This document shows positions 38,732 through 47,719 of a stretch of 64,000 bases of DNA, piece after piece. Origin of the DNA: Nocardiopsis endophytica. Lineage in GTDB: Bacteria; Actinomycetota; Actinomycetes; Streptosporangiales; Streptosporangiaceae. The stretch spans positions 62,001-126,000 of the forward strand of contig NZ_JAQFWQ010000001.1 of assembly GCF_027706725.1 (NCBI RefSeq), in the 5' to 3' direction. Position numbers and translations under genes: made by a program. The stretch's first letter is position 1, and each line of letters opens with the position of its first letter. Below the pieces are notes generated by a model that had not been told where the DNA came from, searched no databases, and worked only from the letters and a program-made list of their open reading frames with translations.

Positions 38732-39220
38732 TCAGGGCATCAGGGGCAGGCGGCCCACGAGCTTGTCGACCTTGTTGCGGGGGCCGACGATGCTCACCGC
38801 GGAGTAGGCCATCTCCTCCGCCGCGGTCCCCTTCACCGTATCCAGGTATTCGGCGTAGACCCGAGTGTGCTGTGCGGCCGCGGGCATGTCCGCGACGAAG
38901 CAGGTCGCGGCGGCGGCCGCCTTCGCGCGGACCGTGCGCAGGGTGTCGGCGTCGGCCGCCAGCACCGTGCACCCGGTCCACGGGAGCGCGGCGTGCTCGC
39001 TCCCTTCGGCGTCCACCGCCACCGTGCCGAGCAGGCCCCCGACCTCCGGAGAGGTCGCCGAGGCGACGCAGGCCACCGCGTTCGCGGCGCGGCCGGGCGG
39101 GAGCGCGGCGTCGACCACGACCACCCACTTCAGGCGGAGCGACCGGGTCGGCAGGGCCAGGTCGACCTCCTCGGGCGCGAACCCGACGGCGCGCTCAGGG
39201 GCTGTACTTTCAACGGGCAT
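38732..39220 (-). CDS. DUF2000-family protein
   Basis: 162 residues from ATG 39220 with CAGGAGGGGACCGAA upstream. The pattern LRLKWVVVVDAALPPGRAAN, then a central GLLGTVAVDAEGSEHAALPW, and the late VSIVGPRNKVDKLVG match DUF2000, whose fold resembles peptidyl-tRNA hydrolase 2. The function is not known. It is divergent from an Lrp/AsnC gene with an inverted repeat between them, a frequent DUF2000-Lrp pairing. Confidence 0.8.
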   Translation of the reverse strand: MPVESTAPERAVGFAPEEVDLALPTRSLRLKWVVVVDAALPPGRAANAVACVASATSPEVGGLLGTVAVDAEGSEHAALPWTGCTVLAADADTLRTVRAKAAAAATCFVADMPAAAQHTRVYAEYLDTVKGTAAEEMAYSAVSIVGPRNKVDKLVGRLPLMP

Positions 39221-39273
39221 TTCGGTCCCCTCCTGGGCATCTGTCAGCTGGAACGCCGATGATGCTAGAAATG

Positions 39274-39303
39274 AATACGGGTCGACTTCAAGCGATCCGT
39301 ATT
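39274..39303. promoter_or_regulatory. Inverted repeat in the DUF2000/Lrp divergent promoter
   Basis: AATACGG (39274-39280) and CCGTATT (39297-39303) form a perfect 7-bp inverted repeat with a 16-nt spacer, 27 nt upstream of the Lrp start. Fits an Lrp-type operator. Confidence 0.6.
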
Positions 39304-39330
39304 TAAATCGGCCAGGAGGGGGAGTCCGGC

Positions 39331-39795
39331 GTGTTGGACGAACTAGATCAGGCGATCCTGCGGGAACTGCAGTCGGATGCACGGCGGACCAACCGCGACG
39401 TCGCGGCGGCGGTGGGCGTATCGCCGACCACGGCGCTGGACCGCACGCGGAGCCTGCGGGAGCGCGGGGTGATCCGCGGGGCGATCCTGGACGTGGACCT
39501 CGCCGCGCTCGGCCGCCCGGTCCAGGCGCTCATCGCGATCCGGGTGCGGCCCCCGTCGCGGCGGAACATCGAGGACTTCCGCAACTGGGCCGCGGCGCTC
39601 CCCGAGACCCTGGACGTGTACGTGACCTCCGGGGGTGAGGACTTCATCCTCCACGTGGCCGTCCCGGACAACCAGGGGCTGTACGCGTTCGTGATCGACC
39701 GCCTGACCCAGCGCCCGGAGGTGGCCGACGTGCGCACCTCGGTCGTCTACGAACACCTGCGCAACACCGGGATCACCCCCGCCTCGGAGGAGTGA
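39331..39795 (+). CDS. Lrp/AsnC-family transcriptional regulator
   Basis: 154 residues from GTG 39331 with CAGGAGGGGGAG upstream. The N-terminal HTH (LDQAILRELQSDARRTNRDV, AAAVGVSPTTALDRTRSL) is followed by the RAM domain (VYVTSGGEDFILHVAVPD). It is divergent to the DUF2000 gene and likely regulates it in response to an amino acid. Its 3' end overlaps the convergent flavin monooxygenase by 23 nt. Confidence 0.88.
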   Translation: MLDELDQAILRELQSDARRTNRDVAAAVGVSPTTALDRTRSLRERGVIRGAILDVDLAALGRPVQALIAIRVRPPSRRNIEDFRNWAAALPETLDVYVTSGGEDFILHVAVPDNQGLYAFVIDRLTQRPEVADVRTSVVYEHLRNTGITPASEE

Positions 39796-41071
39796 ACGGC
39801 CCCCGTTCCGGGTCGGGGGCCGCCACCCTCAACGGCGCCAGCGGTCCGGTCAGGTGCTCGGGCCGCAGCCCGATGCCGACGAGGCGGCCCATCAGGTGGG
39901 GGAACCCCTTCCAGCGGTTCAGCGTGCGGATCGGCTGCGGCGTGCGGAGCGGCGGCAGGTCCCGCCGTGCTCCGACGGAGCCGGAGGGGACGACCCTCTT
40001 CTCCGCCTGCTTCTGCGCCGCCTGGGTCAGGACCGTCGGCCACCACCGGCGCCGCTGGACGCGTGCGAGGTCGCGCGGCCGTGCCTCCCCGCGCCGCAGC
40101 GCCGGCACCAGAATGCGCGCCGCCGCCACGGCGTCCTGGACCGCCAGGTTGATGCCGACCCCGGCGATCGGGGACATCGCGTGCGCGGCGTCGCCGATCA
40201 GCAGCACCCCCGGTGCCCACCAGCGGCGCAGGCGGTCGATGCGGACCTGCAGGACCGCGACGTCCTCGGCTCGGACGGTCGCCGCCCGCTCCTTGAGGCC
40301 CGGGACCGACCGGGCGAGCGCCCGCCGGATCCACGCGGCGTCCTGCGCCAGGGCCGCCTCCGCCTCGCCCTTGCCGATGATCAGTGCGATCTGCCAGTAG
40401 TCGCCGCGGTCGATCATCACGACCCCGCCCGAGGAGCCGAAGTGCAGCCGGGAGCCCTCGGGGTCGCCGTCCGCCCGGGGAAGACGCAGGTACAGGCAGT
40501 CGTGCGGGGCGGCCCCGGAGCGCGGAGCCGCCCCGAGCAGCCGCCGCACCGTCGAGTGGCGCCCGTCGGTCCCGACGACCAGGGCGGCCCGCAGCTCGTG
40601 CGTGTCCCCGGTGTCGCGGTCGAGGTAGCGCACCCCGCACACGCGCCCGTCATCCCGCCGGATCAGGCCGGTGACCTCGGCGGAGCGGGCGAGGTGGAAG
40701 TGCGGTGAGGCGTCGGCCGCGTCGGCCAGCAGGGTGAGCAGGTCCCACTGCGGCACGAGGGCGATGTGCCGGTGGCGGCCGGGCAGGCGGTCGAAGGCCA
40801 CCGTCACCGACCCCTCGTCGAAGTGCATCCGCAGGTGGGGCTCGCGCCTGTGGGGGAGCGCCGCGAAGCGTTCGCCCAGGCCGAGCTCGTCGAGCAGGGC
40901 GAGGGTGGAGGCGTGCACCGTGTCGCCGCGGAAGTCGCGCAGGAAGTCGGGGTGCTTCTCCAGGACCGCCACGTCGATGCCGGAGCGGGCGAGCAGGAGC
41001 CCGAGGACCGTCCCGGCCGGGCCGCCGCCCGCGATGACGCAGGTCGTCGATGTCTTCGTGATCGAACCCAT
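39773..41071 (-). CDS. FAD-dependent monooxygenase
   Basis: 432 residues from ATG 41071. The FAD loop is CVIAGGGPAGTVLGLLLARS, the DG motif is GTDGRHSTVRRLLG, and the GD motif is LLIGDAAHAMSPIAGVGINL. It belongs to the class A aromatic hydroxylase group but is not close to the two polyketide hydroxylases and lacks their extended C-terminal domain. It is divergent from a TetR gene with a compound operator, indicating inducible use, for example in drug or aromatic-compound modification. Confidence 0.86.
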   Translation of the reverse strand: MGSITKTSTTCVIAGGGPAGTVLGLLLARSGIDVAVLEKHPDFLRDFRGDTVHASTLALLDELGLGERFAALPHRREPHLRMHFDEGSVTVAFDRLPGRHRHIALVPQWDLLTLLADAADASPHFHLARSAEVTGLIRRDDGRVCGVRYLDRDTGDTHELRAALVVGTDGRHSTVRRLLGAAPRSGAAPHDCLYLRLPRADGDPEGSRLHFGSSGGVVMIDRGDYWQIALIIGKGEAEAALAQDAAWIRRALARSVPGLKERAATVRAEDVAVLQVRIDRLRRWWAPGVLLIGDAAHAMSPIAGVGINLAVQDAVAAARILVPALRRGEARPRDLARVQRRRWWPTVLTQAAQKQAEKRVVPSGSVGARRDLPPLRTPQPIRTLNRWKGFPHLMGRLVGIGLRPEHLTGPLAPLRVAAPDPERGPFTPPRRG

Positions 41072-41085
41072 GTGACCCTCCATGG

Positions 41086-41138
41086 ATAAACGGGGAATCA
41101 TTCCCCACTTACTCCGCACGCTAGCATAAGCGGGGAAT
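41086..41138. promoter_or_regulatory. TetR operator: inverted repeat plus a second direct copy
   Basis: GGGGAAT-C-ATTCCCC (41092-41106) is a perfect inverted repeat. The half-site with its flank, ATAAACGGGGAAT (41086-41098), recurs as ATAAGCGGGGAAT at 41126-41138. Both lie in the AT-rich 98-nt gap between the divergent monooxygenase and TetR genes. Confidence 0.7.
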
Positions 41139-41169
41139 CTGTCCACGGTTATTCGGGAGGCACGGAGGG

Positions 41170-41802
41170 ATGCGCGCCGACGCACGCCGGAACAGGGAGC
41201 GGATCATCGCCGCCGCACGCGACCTGGTCCTGGAGCAGGGGCCCGAGGTGCCGCTCGACCAGGTCGCCGAACGCGCGGGGGTCGGCAACGCCACGCTCTA
41301 CCGGCACTTCCCGGCCCGCCTCCCGCTGCTCCGCAGCGTGGTCATCACCGACATGGCGGCCGTGGCCGACCTCGCGGAGGAGGCGCTGCGATCGGACGCC
41401 CCGGCGGGCTCCGCCCTCAGGGCGTTCGCCGCGAGGACCGTCGAGGGCCAAAGGGTCGCCATGCTGCCGATCCTCGGCGGGTACATGGAGGGCGGCCCGG
41501 ATTACGCCGAGGTCCGCGCCCGGCTGGGCGAGGCGCTCGACACCCTCTTGGCGAGGGCGCGCGAGCAGGGGGAGCTGCGCGGCGACGTCAGCGCGGCCGA
41601 CCTCGTCCTCTTCCTGGCCGTGCTGACCCGGCCCCTTCCCGCGGTCTCCGACGGCCTCGGCTCGGCCGTACGCGCGCGCATGCTGAGCTCCCTGATGGAC
41701 GGCCTGCGCCCCGAGGGCTCCACCCCGTTGCCCGGGGAGCCCGTCGGTGTCGGGGGGATCAGTGCCGGACTGGTCGCTCCGGGGGGCGGCCGGGAGGGGT
41801 GA
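41170..41802 (+). CDS. TetR/AcrR-family transcriptional regulator
   Basis: 210 residues from ATG 41170. HTH: NRERIIAAARDLVLEQG, then LDQVAERAGVGNATLYRHFP. The C-terminal domain contains LPLLRSVVITDMAAVADLAE and ends in a Gly/Pro-rich tail. It is divergent from the FAD monooxygenase and is its likely repressor through the GGGGAAT repeat. Its 3' end overlaps the convergent LysR gene by 44 nt. Confidence 0.88.
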   Translation: MRADARRNRERIIAAARDLVLEQGPEVPLDQVAERAGVGNATLYRHFPARLPLLRSVVITDMAAVADLAEEALRSDAPAGSALRAFAARTVEGQRVAMLPILGGYMEGGPDYAEVRARLGEALDTLLARAREQGELRGDVSAADLVLFLAVLTRPLPAVSDGLGSAVRARMLSSLMDGLRPEGSTPLPGEPVGVGGISAGLVAPGGGREG

Positions 41803-42604
41803 CCAGGTCCTGGGCCGCTTCGGTGAAGGCGCGGACGCGTGCGCTCGCCGAGGAGGTGTGCCACAGGAGGTGCGTCTCCACCGGCGGCGCGTCTTCGACG
41901 TGTACATAAGCGACGTCCGGGCGGGCGTGGTACCGGCGGGCGCTGGCCCCGACGGGCAGTACGCCCCGCCCCGCGCCCACCTGGGTCAGGGCCTCGGGGG
42001 TGGTCAGGGAGGACGTCGTCAGGACCGTCGCGTCCTCCAGGTCGGCGGAGCGGAGGGCGTCCGCGCGCGCGAGCGGGTGCCCCGCGGGGACGGCGACGAA
42101 GCGTGCCTCGCTGACCAGGACGGCGCTCGCCGAGAGCCTTTCCGGCACGGCCCCCGCCCTCTCCGCCATCGCGACCTCCGCCGCGCCGTCGCGGAGCAGG
42201 GCGGGGACCTCGTCCGGGCGCGCCTCGCGCAAGTGGACCGCGCACTCGGGGTGCCGCTCGCCGAAGAGTTCGGCCACCCCGGTGAGAAGGAGGCCGTGCT
42301 GGGGTTCGGTGAAGCACACCCGCAGCTCCCCGGAGTAGCCCCTGCCCGCCTCCACCGCCCTGGCGACGGCCTCCCCGATCGCCTCCCAGTGCGGCCGCAG
42401 GTCGTCCCGCAGCGCGCGCCCGGCGGGGGAGAGCTCCACGCGGCGGCTCGTGCGGTCGAACAGGGGCACGCCGACGCGGCGTTCGAGCGCGCGGACGGTC
42501 TGCCTGACCCGGGACGTCGACACGCGCAGCCGTTCGGCGGTCCGGCCGAAGTGCAGCTCCTCGCAGAGCGTGAGGAAGGTGTCCAGCTCGTGCCGCTCCA
42601 GCAT
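41759..42604 (-). CDS. LysR-family transcriptional regulator
   Basis: 281 residues from ATG 42604 (MLERHELDTFLTLCEELHFG). The LTTR HTH reads RTAERLRVSTSRVRQTVRAL, then FDRTSRRVELSPAG, followed by the periplasmic-binding-like effector domain. It is divergent from the SnoaL-like gene at 42750, its probable target. It shares no operon with the convergent TetR gene. Confidence 0.88.
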   Translation of the reverse strand: MLERHELDTFLTLCEELHFGRTAERLRVSTSRVRQTVRALERRVGVPLFDRTSRRVELSPAGRALRDDLRPHWEAIGEAVARAVEAGRGYSGELRVCFTEPQHGLLLTGVAELFGERHPECAVHLREARPDEVPALLRDGAAEVAMAERAGAVPERLSASAVLVSEARFVAVPAGHPLARADALRSADLEDATVLTTSSLTTPEALTQVGAGRGVLPVGASARRYHARPDVAYVHVEDAPPVETHLLWHTSSASARVRAFTEAAQDLVTPPGRPPERPVRH

Positions 42605-42749
42605 GCCGCTCCTCCGGTGCTCCCCCGATCGTTGAGCCCTGCTTCACGATCGTTGCACATATCGGCGTTGTTCCGGGGACGCGCGCACCGGAGCCTTGAG
42701 GAGGCAGAGGCAACGGACCGGAGACGACGGCAAGAGGCGGAGCGCACCC

Positions 42750-43244
42750 ATGAACGCACCCATGAACGCGACCACTGGACACGACCCTGTCGCCCGTGAC
42801 CTGAAGGACCGCACCGAGGCCGCGGACGCGCTGTACCGCTTCGCCCTCGGCCAGGACCTCAAGGACCGGGAGCTCCTCGCTTCGGCCTTCGCAGAGGACG
42901 CCGAACTCGACTTCCGCCCGGCGGCGGCGAAGTGGGGAGCGCACCCGCCGGTGATGACGGGCCGGTGGGCCATCACCGACACCATCCTGAAGATGTTCAC
43001 CGGCCGCGTGGACACCACCCACCAGGTCGCCAATCCGCGCGTCGCCGTGGAGGGCGACACCGCCCGGATGACGGCCCTCGTGGAGGCCCAGCACCTGCTC
43101 TCCGACGACCACACGGTGTTCGCGCTGCTGAAGAACCACTACGAGGTCGACCTGGTCCGGGACGGGGACCGCTGGGCGGTCCGCCGGATGCGGATCGAGA
43201 ACGCCTGGTACACGGGCGACCCCACGGCGATCTTCGGCGCGTGA
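42750..43244 (+). CDS. SnoaL-like / NTF2-fold protein
   Basis: 164 residues; starts at ATG 42750, or a second ATG four codons later. The NTF2-like pattern is DRTEAADALYRFALGQDLKD, LLASAFAEDAELDFRPAA and the late strand RWAVRRMRIENAWYTGDP. Members are hydratases, cyclases or binding proteins. It is divergent from a LysR regulator. SnoaL relatives can act as polyketide cyclases, but this gene is 6 kb outside the polyketide operons, so a link is unproven. Confidence 0.8.
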   Translation: MNAPMNATTGHDPVARDLKDRTEAADALYRFALGQDLKDRELLASAFAEDAELDFRPAAAKWGAHPPVMTGRWAITDTILKMFTGRVDTTHQVANPRVAVEGDTARMTALVEAQHLLSDDHTVFALLKNHYEVDLVRDGDRWAVRRMRIENAWYTGDPTAIFGA

Positions 43245-43261
43245 CTGGGATGGCGGGAAGA

Positions 43262-43283
43262 GGGGCCGACCGGGGTCGGCCCC
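43262..43283. terminator. Bidirectional terminator between SnoaL-like and beta-mannosidase genes
   Basis: A perfect stem GGGGCCGAC / GTCGGCCCC with a 4-nt loop in the 55-nt gap between two convergent stops. Confidence 0.6.
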
Positions 43284-43299
43284 ATCCGCCTCATCCGCC

Positions 43300-45801
43300 T
43301 CATCCACCCCGAACGGCCTCGTTCACGCAGCGCAGCACCGGCGGGCCGCCGAGCCCGGCCGCGTCCGCCTCCGCCACGCCCCCCACCGTGAAGGTGTGCG
43401 ACTCACCCGGCAGCAGCGTGACCAGCCCGTCGTCGGCCCCGGCCGCCGGGGCCAGCCGGTCGGGAAACAGGCACAGGTCGCGCAGCAGCGACCCGGCCGT
43501 CACGGTCACCCGCGTCCGGCCGCCGTCCGTCCGCGTCTTCACGTCGTACACCGGCTCGGGCCACGCGGTCTCGGCGTCCTCGGCGAAGAACCACCACTCC
43601 CGCCCGGCCCCCTCGGCCTCGGCCGTGACGCACTCCCGCGACGGGTCGCCCGCCGCCGTGAGCTGTTCCGGGAGGGCGACACGGGCCGCCCCCCGGGCGG
43701 CGACCGCCACCCGCACCTCCGACTCGGCCAGCACCGCGCCCGAGAGCGACCGGCGGACCAGCCGCACCGGCGCCGCCCACTCCCGGTCGGTGTCGTTGCC
43801 GAGCACCGCGGCCAGGCCCGACCCCCCGTCCGGCACCAGGGCGACCGTGCGCTCGGCGAACGCGCGGCGCAGCGCGAACCACACGGGCTTGCGCCGTCCC
43901 GCGCCGTCCACGGCCGACCACGACAGCGAGGGCCAACAGTCGTTCAGCTGCCAGACCACCGTTCCCGCGCAGCGCGGCCACTGCGCCCGGAAGTGCCCGA
44001 CGCCCACCGCCATCGCGCGCGCCTGGTTGACCTGGGCCAGGAAGTGCCAGTCCTCCTCAGAGGCGGGCGACCCGAAGTGCGGGGCGAGGCCGCGCGCCAG
44101 CTTCCCGGCGCCGTCCTCGGCCTTCTGCAGGCCGAGCACCCCGGGCGCGTCCGGGGCCAGCGGCCCGTCGGGGACCGCCGCGCGCAGCGTCGCGTGGGCG
44201 GGCGGGGCCTGGAACCCGAACTCCGACACGAACCGCGGCCGGTACCCCCGGTAGGCGGTGTAGTCGCGCTCGTTCCACACGTCCCAGACGTGCATCGGCC
44301 CATGCGCCGGGTCGTTGGGGTGGTGTCCCTCGGGCGCGTACGGGCTGCCGGGGATGTAGGGGCGCGTCGGGTCGAGCTCGGCCACCACCCGCGGCAGCAG
44401 GCCGCGGTAGTACCCCTCGCCCCAGGTCCGGCCCGCCAGCTCCTCCTCCCAGCCCCAGTCCTCCCTGCCCCACAGGTTCTCGTTGTTGCCGCACCACAGG
44501 GCCAGCGAGGGGTGGTGCGCCAGACGGACGACGGCCTCGCGCGCCTCGGCCTCCACCTCCGAGGCCAGCGGCTCCTCCTCCGGGTAGGCGGCGCAGGCGA
44601 ACGGGAAGTCCTGCCAGACGAGCACGCCCCGCTCGTCGCACACCCGGTAGAAGTCCGCGCTCTCGTAGATCCCCCCGCCCCAGATCCGCAGCAGGTTCGC
44701 CCCCGCGTCCACGGCCTGGCCGATCCGCTCGGCATAGCGCCCGGGGGTGATCCGGGAGGGGAAGCAGTCGTCGGGGATCCAGTTGAACCCCTTCACCAGC
44801 ACGGGGCGGCCGTTGACGCGGAGCGTGAACGGCGTGCCGTCGGCGTCGGGGCGGGTGTCCACGTCGACGGTGCGGAACCCGACGTCCCGGTGCCAGGTGT
44901 CCAGTTCCGTGCCTCCGCGGGCATCGGTGAGGGCCAGCCCCGCCCCGTACAGCGGCTGCCCGCCGTACCCGCGCGGCCACCACAGCTCCGGGTCGGGGCA
45001 CCGCACCTCGGCGACGGCGCTGTCCTCCCCCGGGTCGACGTGCACCTCCGCCACGCGGTCGCCGACGCGCGCGCTCAGCGTGAGCGGCGTGTCCCGCCCC
45101 CGCTCGGTGCGCTCGATCCGCACGTGCAGGCGGACCACACCCGTGGAGCCCCCGTCCCCCTCCTCGACCGTGACCTCCGGCCGCACCCGCGCCAGGCGTG
45201 CGGTGCTCCAGGCGTGCAGCCGCACCGGGCGCCACAGGCCCGACGTGACGACGGTCGGCCCCCAGTCCCAGCCGAAGTTGCAGGCCATCTTGCGGATGAA
45301 CTGGTAGGGCTCGTCATAGGCCGCCGGACGCGCCCCCAGCCGGTCCCGCAGCTCCTCGGCGTAGCGGTAGGGGGAGGCGAAGGCGACGGCCAGCTCGCGG
45401 CCCGCGCCCCCGCGCAGGGCGCCGGACGCGTCGAACCGGTAGGACCGGTGCATGTTGCGGGCGCTGCCCAGCACACGGCCGCCGACGCTCACGTCGGCGA
45501 CGGTGTCCAGGCCGTCGAACACCAGGTCCACCCGCTCATGGGCGTCGGCCAGTGCGGCCTCCTCCGCGCCGAACGCGCGGGTGTAGGTCCAGTCGGTGCG
45601 CCCGATCCAGGCGGTCGCCTCCTCGCCCCCGCGCCTTCCCGCCGTGGGGTCCTCGATCACTCCGGCCGCGATCAGGTCGGTGTGCACGCACCCCGGCACC
45701 GAGGCGGGCACCTCCCCGTTCGGGACCCCACCCCCCTCCGGGGTCCGCTCCGAGGCGGCGCGCACGGACCACCCCTCGGCCAGTTCCCTGTGGACTGCCA
45801 T
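43300..45801 (-). CDS. Beta-mannosidase, glycoside hydrolase family 2
   Basis: 833 residues, no signal peptide, so cytoplasmic. It starts at ATG 45801 (GGAG seven bases upstream); an ATG four codons earlier is also possible. The N-terminal sugar-binding domain includes MACNFGWDWGPTVVTSGLW. The catalytic barrel has acid/base Glu441 in WCGNNENLW and nucleophile Glu527 in FVSEFGFQAPP. It cleaves terminal beta-mannose from imported mannooligosaccharides. It is the last gene of the ABC transporter operon, starting 14 nt after the ATPase stop. Confidence 0.93.
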   Translation of the reverse strand: MAVHRELAEGWSVRAASERTPEGGGVPNGEVPASVPGCVHTDLIAAGVIEDPTAGRRGGEEATAWIGRTDWTYTRAFGAEEAALADAHERVDLVFDGLDTVADVSVGGRVLGSARNMHRSYRFDASGALRGGAGRELAVAFASPYRYAEELRDRLGARPAAYDEPYQFIRKMACNFGWDWGPTVVTSGLWRPVRLHAWSTARLARVRPEVTVEEGDGGSTGVVRLHVRIERTERGRDTPLTLSARVGDRVAEVHVDPGEDSAVAEVRCPDPELWWPRGYGGQPLYGAGLALTDARGGTELDTWHRDVGFRTVDVDTRPDADGTPFTLRVNGRPVLVKGFNWIPDDCFPSRITPGRYAERIGQAVDAGANLLRIWGGGIYESADFYRVCDERGVLVWQDFPFACAAYPEEEPLASEVEAEAREAVVRLAHHPSLALWCGNNENLWGREDWGWEEELAGRTWGEGYYRGLLPRVVAELDPTRPYIPGSPYAPEGHHPNDPAHGPMHVWDVWNERDYTAYRGYRPRFVSEFGFQAPPAHATLRAAVPDGPLAPDAPGVLGLQKAEDGAGKLARGLAPHFGSPASEEDWHFLAQVNQARAMAVGVGHFRAQWPRCAGTVVWQLNDCWPSLSWSAVDGAGRRKPVWFALRRAFAERTVALVPDGGSGLAAVLGNDTDREWAAPVRLVRRSLSGAVLAESEVRVAVAARGAARVALPEQLTAAGDPSRECVTAEAEGAGREWWFFAEDAETAWPEPVYDVKTRTDGGRTRVTVTAGSLLRDLCLFPDRLAPAAGADDGLVTLLPGESHTFTVGGVAEADAAGLGGPPVLRCVNEAVRGG

Positions 45802-45815
45802 GTACCGCTCCATCC

Positions 45816-46748
45816 TCACTCGGGGCATGCGTCGTCGGAGAAGCAGCCGACGAAATGGTCGGGACCGACCTCGACCGGCCCCGCCGGCCCCGCCGGTCCT
45901 GGGCCGGCAGGGCCGGAATGGACGGGGCACGGGCCGACCGCCGTGTCCAGATCGGCGTCGGCCTCGGCCCAGGTGCGGTGCATCCTCGGCACCGAGGCGA
46001 GCAGCCCGCGCGTGTACGGGTGCCGGGGCGAGGCGTAGACCTGCCTGGTCGGCCCCATCTCCGCGACGGCGCCGCGGCGCAGGATCACCGTGGTGTCGCT
46101 GACGTAGGTCCCCAGCGCCAGGTCGTGCGTGACGAAGAGGATCCCCAGCCCCTCCGCGCGCAGGTCGCCCAGCAGGTTGAGCACGTCGATCCGGGTCGAG
46201 GCGTCGAGCATGCTGATGATCTCGTCGGCGACCAGCAGCCGGATGTCGAGCGTCAGCGCGCGGGCGATCAGGAGCCGCTGGAGCTGCCCGCCGCTCAGCT
46301 GGTGCGGGTAGCGTCCGAGGACCTGCCCCGGGTCGAGGCCGACCCGTTCGATCCCGCGGCGCACGGACGCGCGCCACTCGGCGTCGGACACCCCGGGGAA
46401 GTACGCGCCGCGGAGCATCTCGAAGACCCGGTCGACCGGGAAGATCGGGTTGAAGGAGCTGAACGGGTCCTGGAAGACGCCTTGGACGTGGCGGTAGTAC
46501 CCCTTCCGCGCCCGGTGGCCGCTCAGGCCCGCCACGTTCCGTCCGTCGAAGGTGATGGCCCCCGACGTCACCGGCGTCAGCCGCAGGACCATGCGTCCGA
46601 TGGTGCTCTTGCCGCTCCCGCTCTCCCCGATGAGGGAGACCACCGCGCCGGGCGGCACCGTGAGGGAGACGTCGCGCACCGCGTTCAAGGGCTGGGTTCC
46701 GAAGGTCCCCACGCGGTAGACCTTGGAGACCCGGTCGAGTGTGAGCAT
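45816..46748 (-). CDS. Opp-type ABC transporter ATPase (second subunit)
   Basis: 310 residues with Walker A GESGSGKST, signature LSGGQLQRLLIARAL, Walker B LLVADEI and H-loop VTHD. It ends with the ASPRHPYTRGLLASVPR segment of oligopeptide/oligosaccharide transporter ATPases. The C-terminal tail holds a Gly-Pro-Ala low-complexity stretch before three cysteines. It pairs with the ATPase at 46765 to power mannooligosaccharide uptake. The start is placed at ATG 46748; a TTG four codons earlier is less likely. Confidence 0.92.
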   Translation of the reverse strand: MLTLDRVSKVYRVGTFGTQPLNAVRDVSLTVPPGAVVSLIGESGSGKSTIGRMVLRLTPVTSGAITFDGRNVAGLSGHRARKGYYRHVQGVFQDPFSSFNPIFPVDRVFEMLRGAYFPGVSDAEWRASVRRGIERVGLDPGQVLGRYPHQLSGGQLQRLLIARALTLDIRLLVADEIISMLDASTRIDVLNLLGDLRAEGLGILFVTHDLALGTYVSDTTVILRRGAVAEMGPTRQVYASPRHPYTRGLLASVPRMHRTWAEADADLDTAVGPCPVHSGPAGPGPAGPAGPVEVGPDHFVGCFSDDACPE

Positions 46749-46764
46749 CGGGGGCGTCAACCTT

Positions 46765-47715
46765 TCACTCGGCCTTCCAGCACGCGACCCGGTGCCCCGG
46801 CGCGACCTCCACGAACGGGGGCCGGGTCTCGCACTGCTCGAAGGCCAGCGGGCAGCGGTCCTTGAAGCGGCAGCCCGGCGGGGGGTCGAGCAGGGCGGGC
46901 GGGCTGCCGGGGATGCCCTCTTGGCGGTGCTCGTCGATGGTGGTGCCGACCTCCGGGACGGCGGAGAGCAGCATCCGCGTGTAGGGGTGGCGCGGACGCC
47001 GCAGCAGCTCGGACACGGGCGCCGACTCGGCCGACCGGCCCGCGTACATCACCGTCACCGTGTCGGCCAGCTGGGCGACCAGGGCCAGGTCGTGCGTGAT
47101 GAACAGCATCGACCCGATGAACCCGCGGTCCCGGAACCCCACCAGGGCCTCGGCCACCGCGCGCTGGTTGGCCACGTCCAGGGCCGAGGTCGCCTCGTCG
47201 GCGATCAGCACCGCCGGGTCGCGCAGGGTGGACAGCACCAGCACCACGCGCTGCTTCATGCCGCCGGACAGCTCGATCGGATAGCGCTTGAGCACCTCGG
47301 CGCCGAGACCGACCAGTTCCAGCCGCCGCTCCAGCTCCCGCCGCACCTCCGCGTAGCGCACGCCGCGCGATTCGAGGAGCTCGCCGATCATCCGGCCGAT
47401 GCGCCGCGTCGGGTTCAGGGCGCTCATCGCGTACTGCGGGATGAGCGACACCTCGTGGAAGCGGAAGCGCTGCATCGCCCGGTCGTCGCCGATGGGCAGC
47501 TCCTCGCCGCCCAGGCGGACCGACCCGCCGACGTGGCGCATCCGCCCGTCCATCCGGATCAGGCTCTTGCCCAGGGTGGACTTGCCGCAGCCGGACTCGC
47601 CGACCACGCCCATGACCTCCCCGTCGCCGACCTCCAGCGACGCGCCGTCCAGGGCCTGCACGCTCCCTCTGAGGGTCCGGTAGTGCACCCGCAGCTCGGA
47701 GACTTCCAGGGTCAT
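46765..47715 (-). CDS. Opp-type ABC transporter ATPase (first subunit)
   Basis: 316 residues with Walker A GESGCGKST, Q-loop SLIPQYAMSALNPTRR, signature LSGGMKQRVVLVLS, Walker B VLIADEAT and HD in FITHDLALV. The C-terminal oligopeptide-transporter domain has the Cys motif CRFKDRCPLAFEQC, which binds a 4Fe-4S cluster in some relatives. It lies 4 nt downstream of the permease stop. Confidence 0.93.
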   Translation of the reverse strand: MTLEVSELRVHYRTLRGSVQALDGASLEVGDGEVMGVVGESGCGKSTLGKSLIRMDGRMRHVGGSVRLGGEELPIGDDRAMQRFRFHEVSLIPQYAMSALNPTRRIGRMIGELLESRGVRYAEVRRELERRLELVGLGAEVLKRYPIELSGGMKQRVVLVLSTLRDPAVLIADEATSALDVANQRAVAEALVGFRDRGFIGSMLFITHDLALVAQLADTVTVMYAGRSAESAPVSELLRRPRHPYTRMLLSAVPEVGTTIDEHRQEGIPGSPPALLDPPPGCRFKDRCPLAFEQCETRPPFVEVAPGHRVACWKAE

Positions 47716-47719
47716 GGGA

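Noticed and set aside
42750-43244. SnoaL-like protein as a cyclase of the PKS cluster
   Set aside because: It is 6 kb outside the PKS terminator, under its own LysR regulator, and the cluster already has aromatase and TcmI-type cyclase; not enough to assign.
43281-43306. Short direct repeat CCGCCTCAT CCGCCTCAT
   Set aside because: Only two copies of 9 nt between a terminator and a stop codon; no sign of function.
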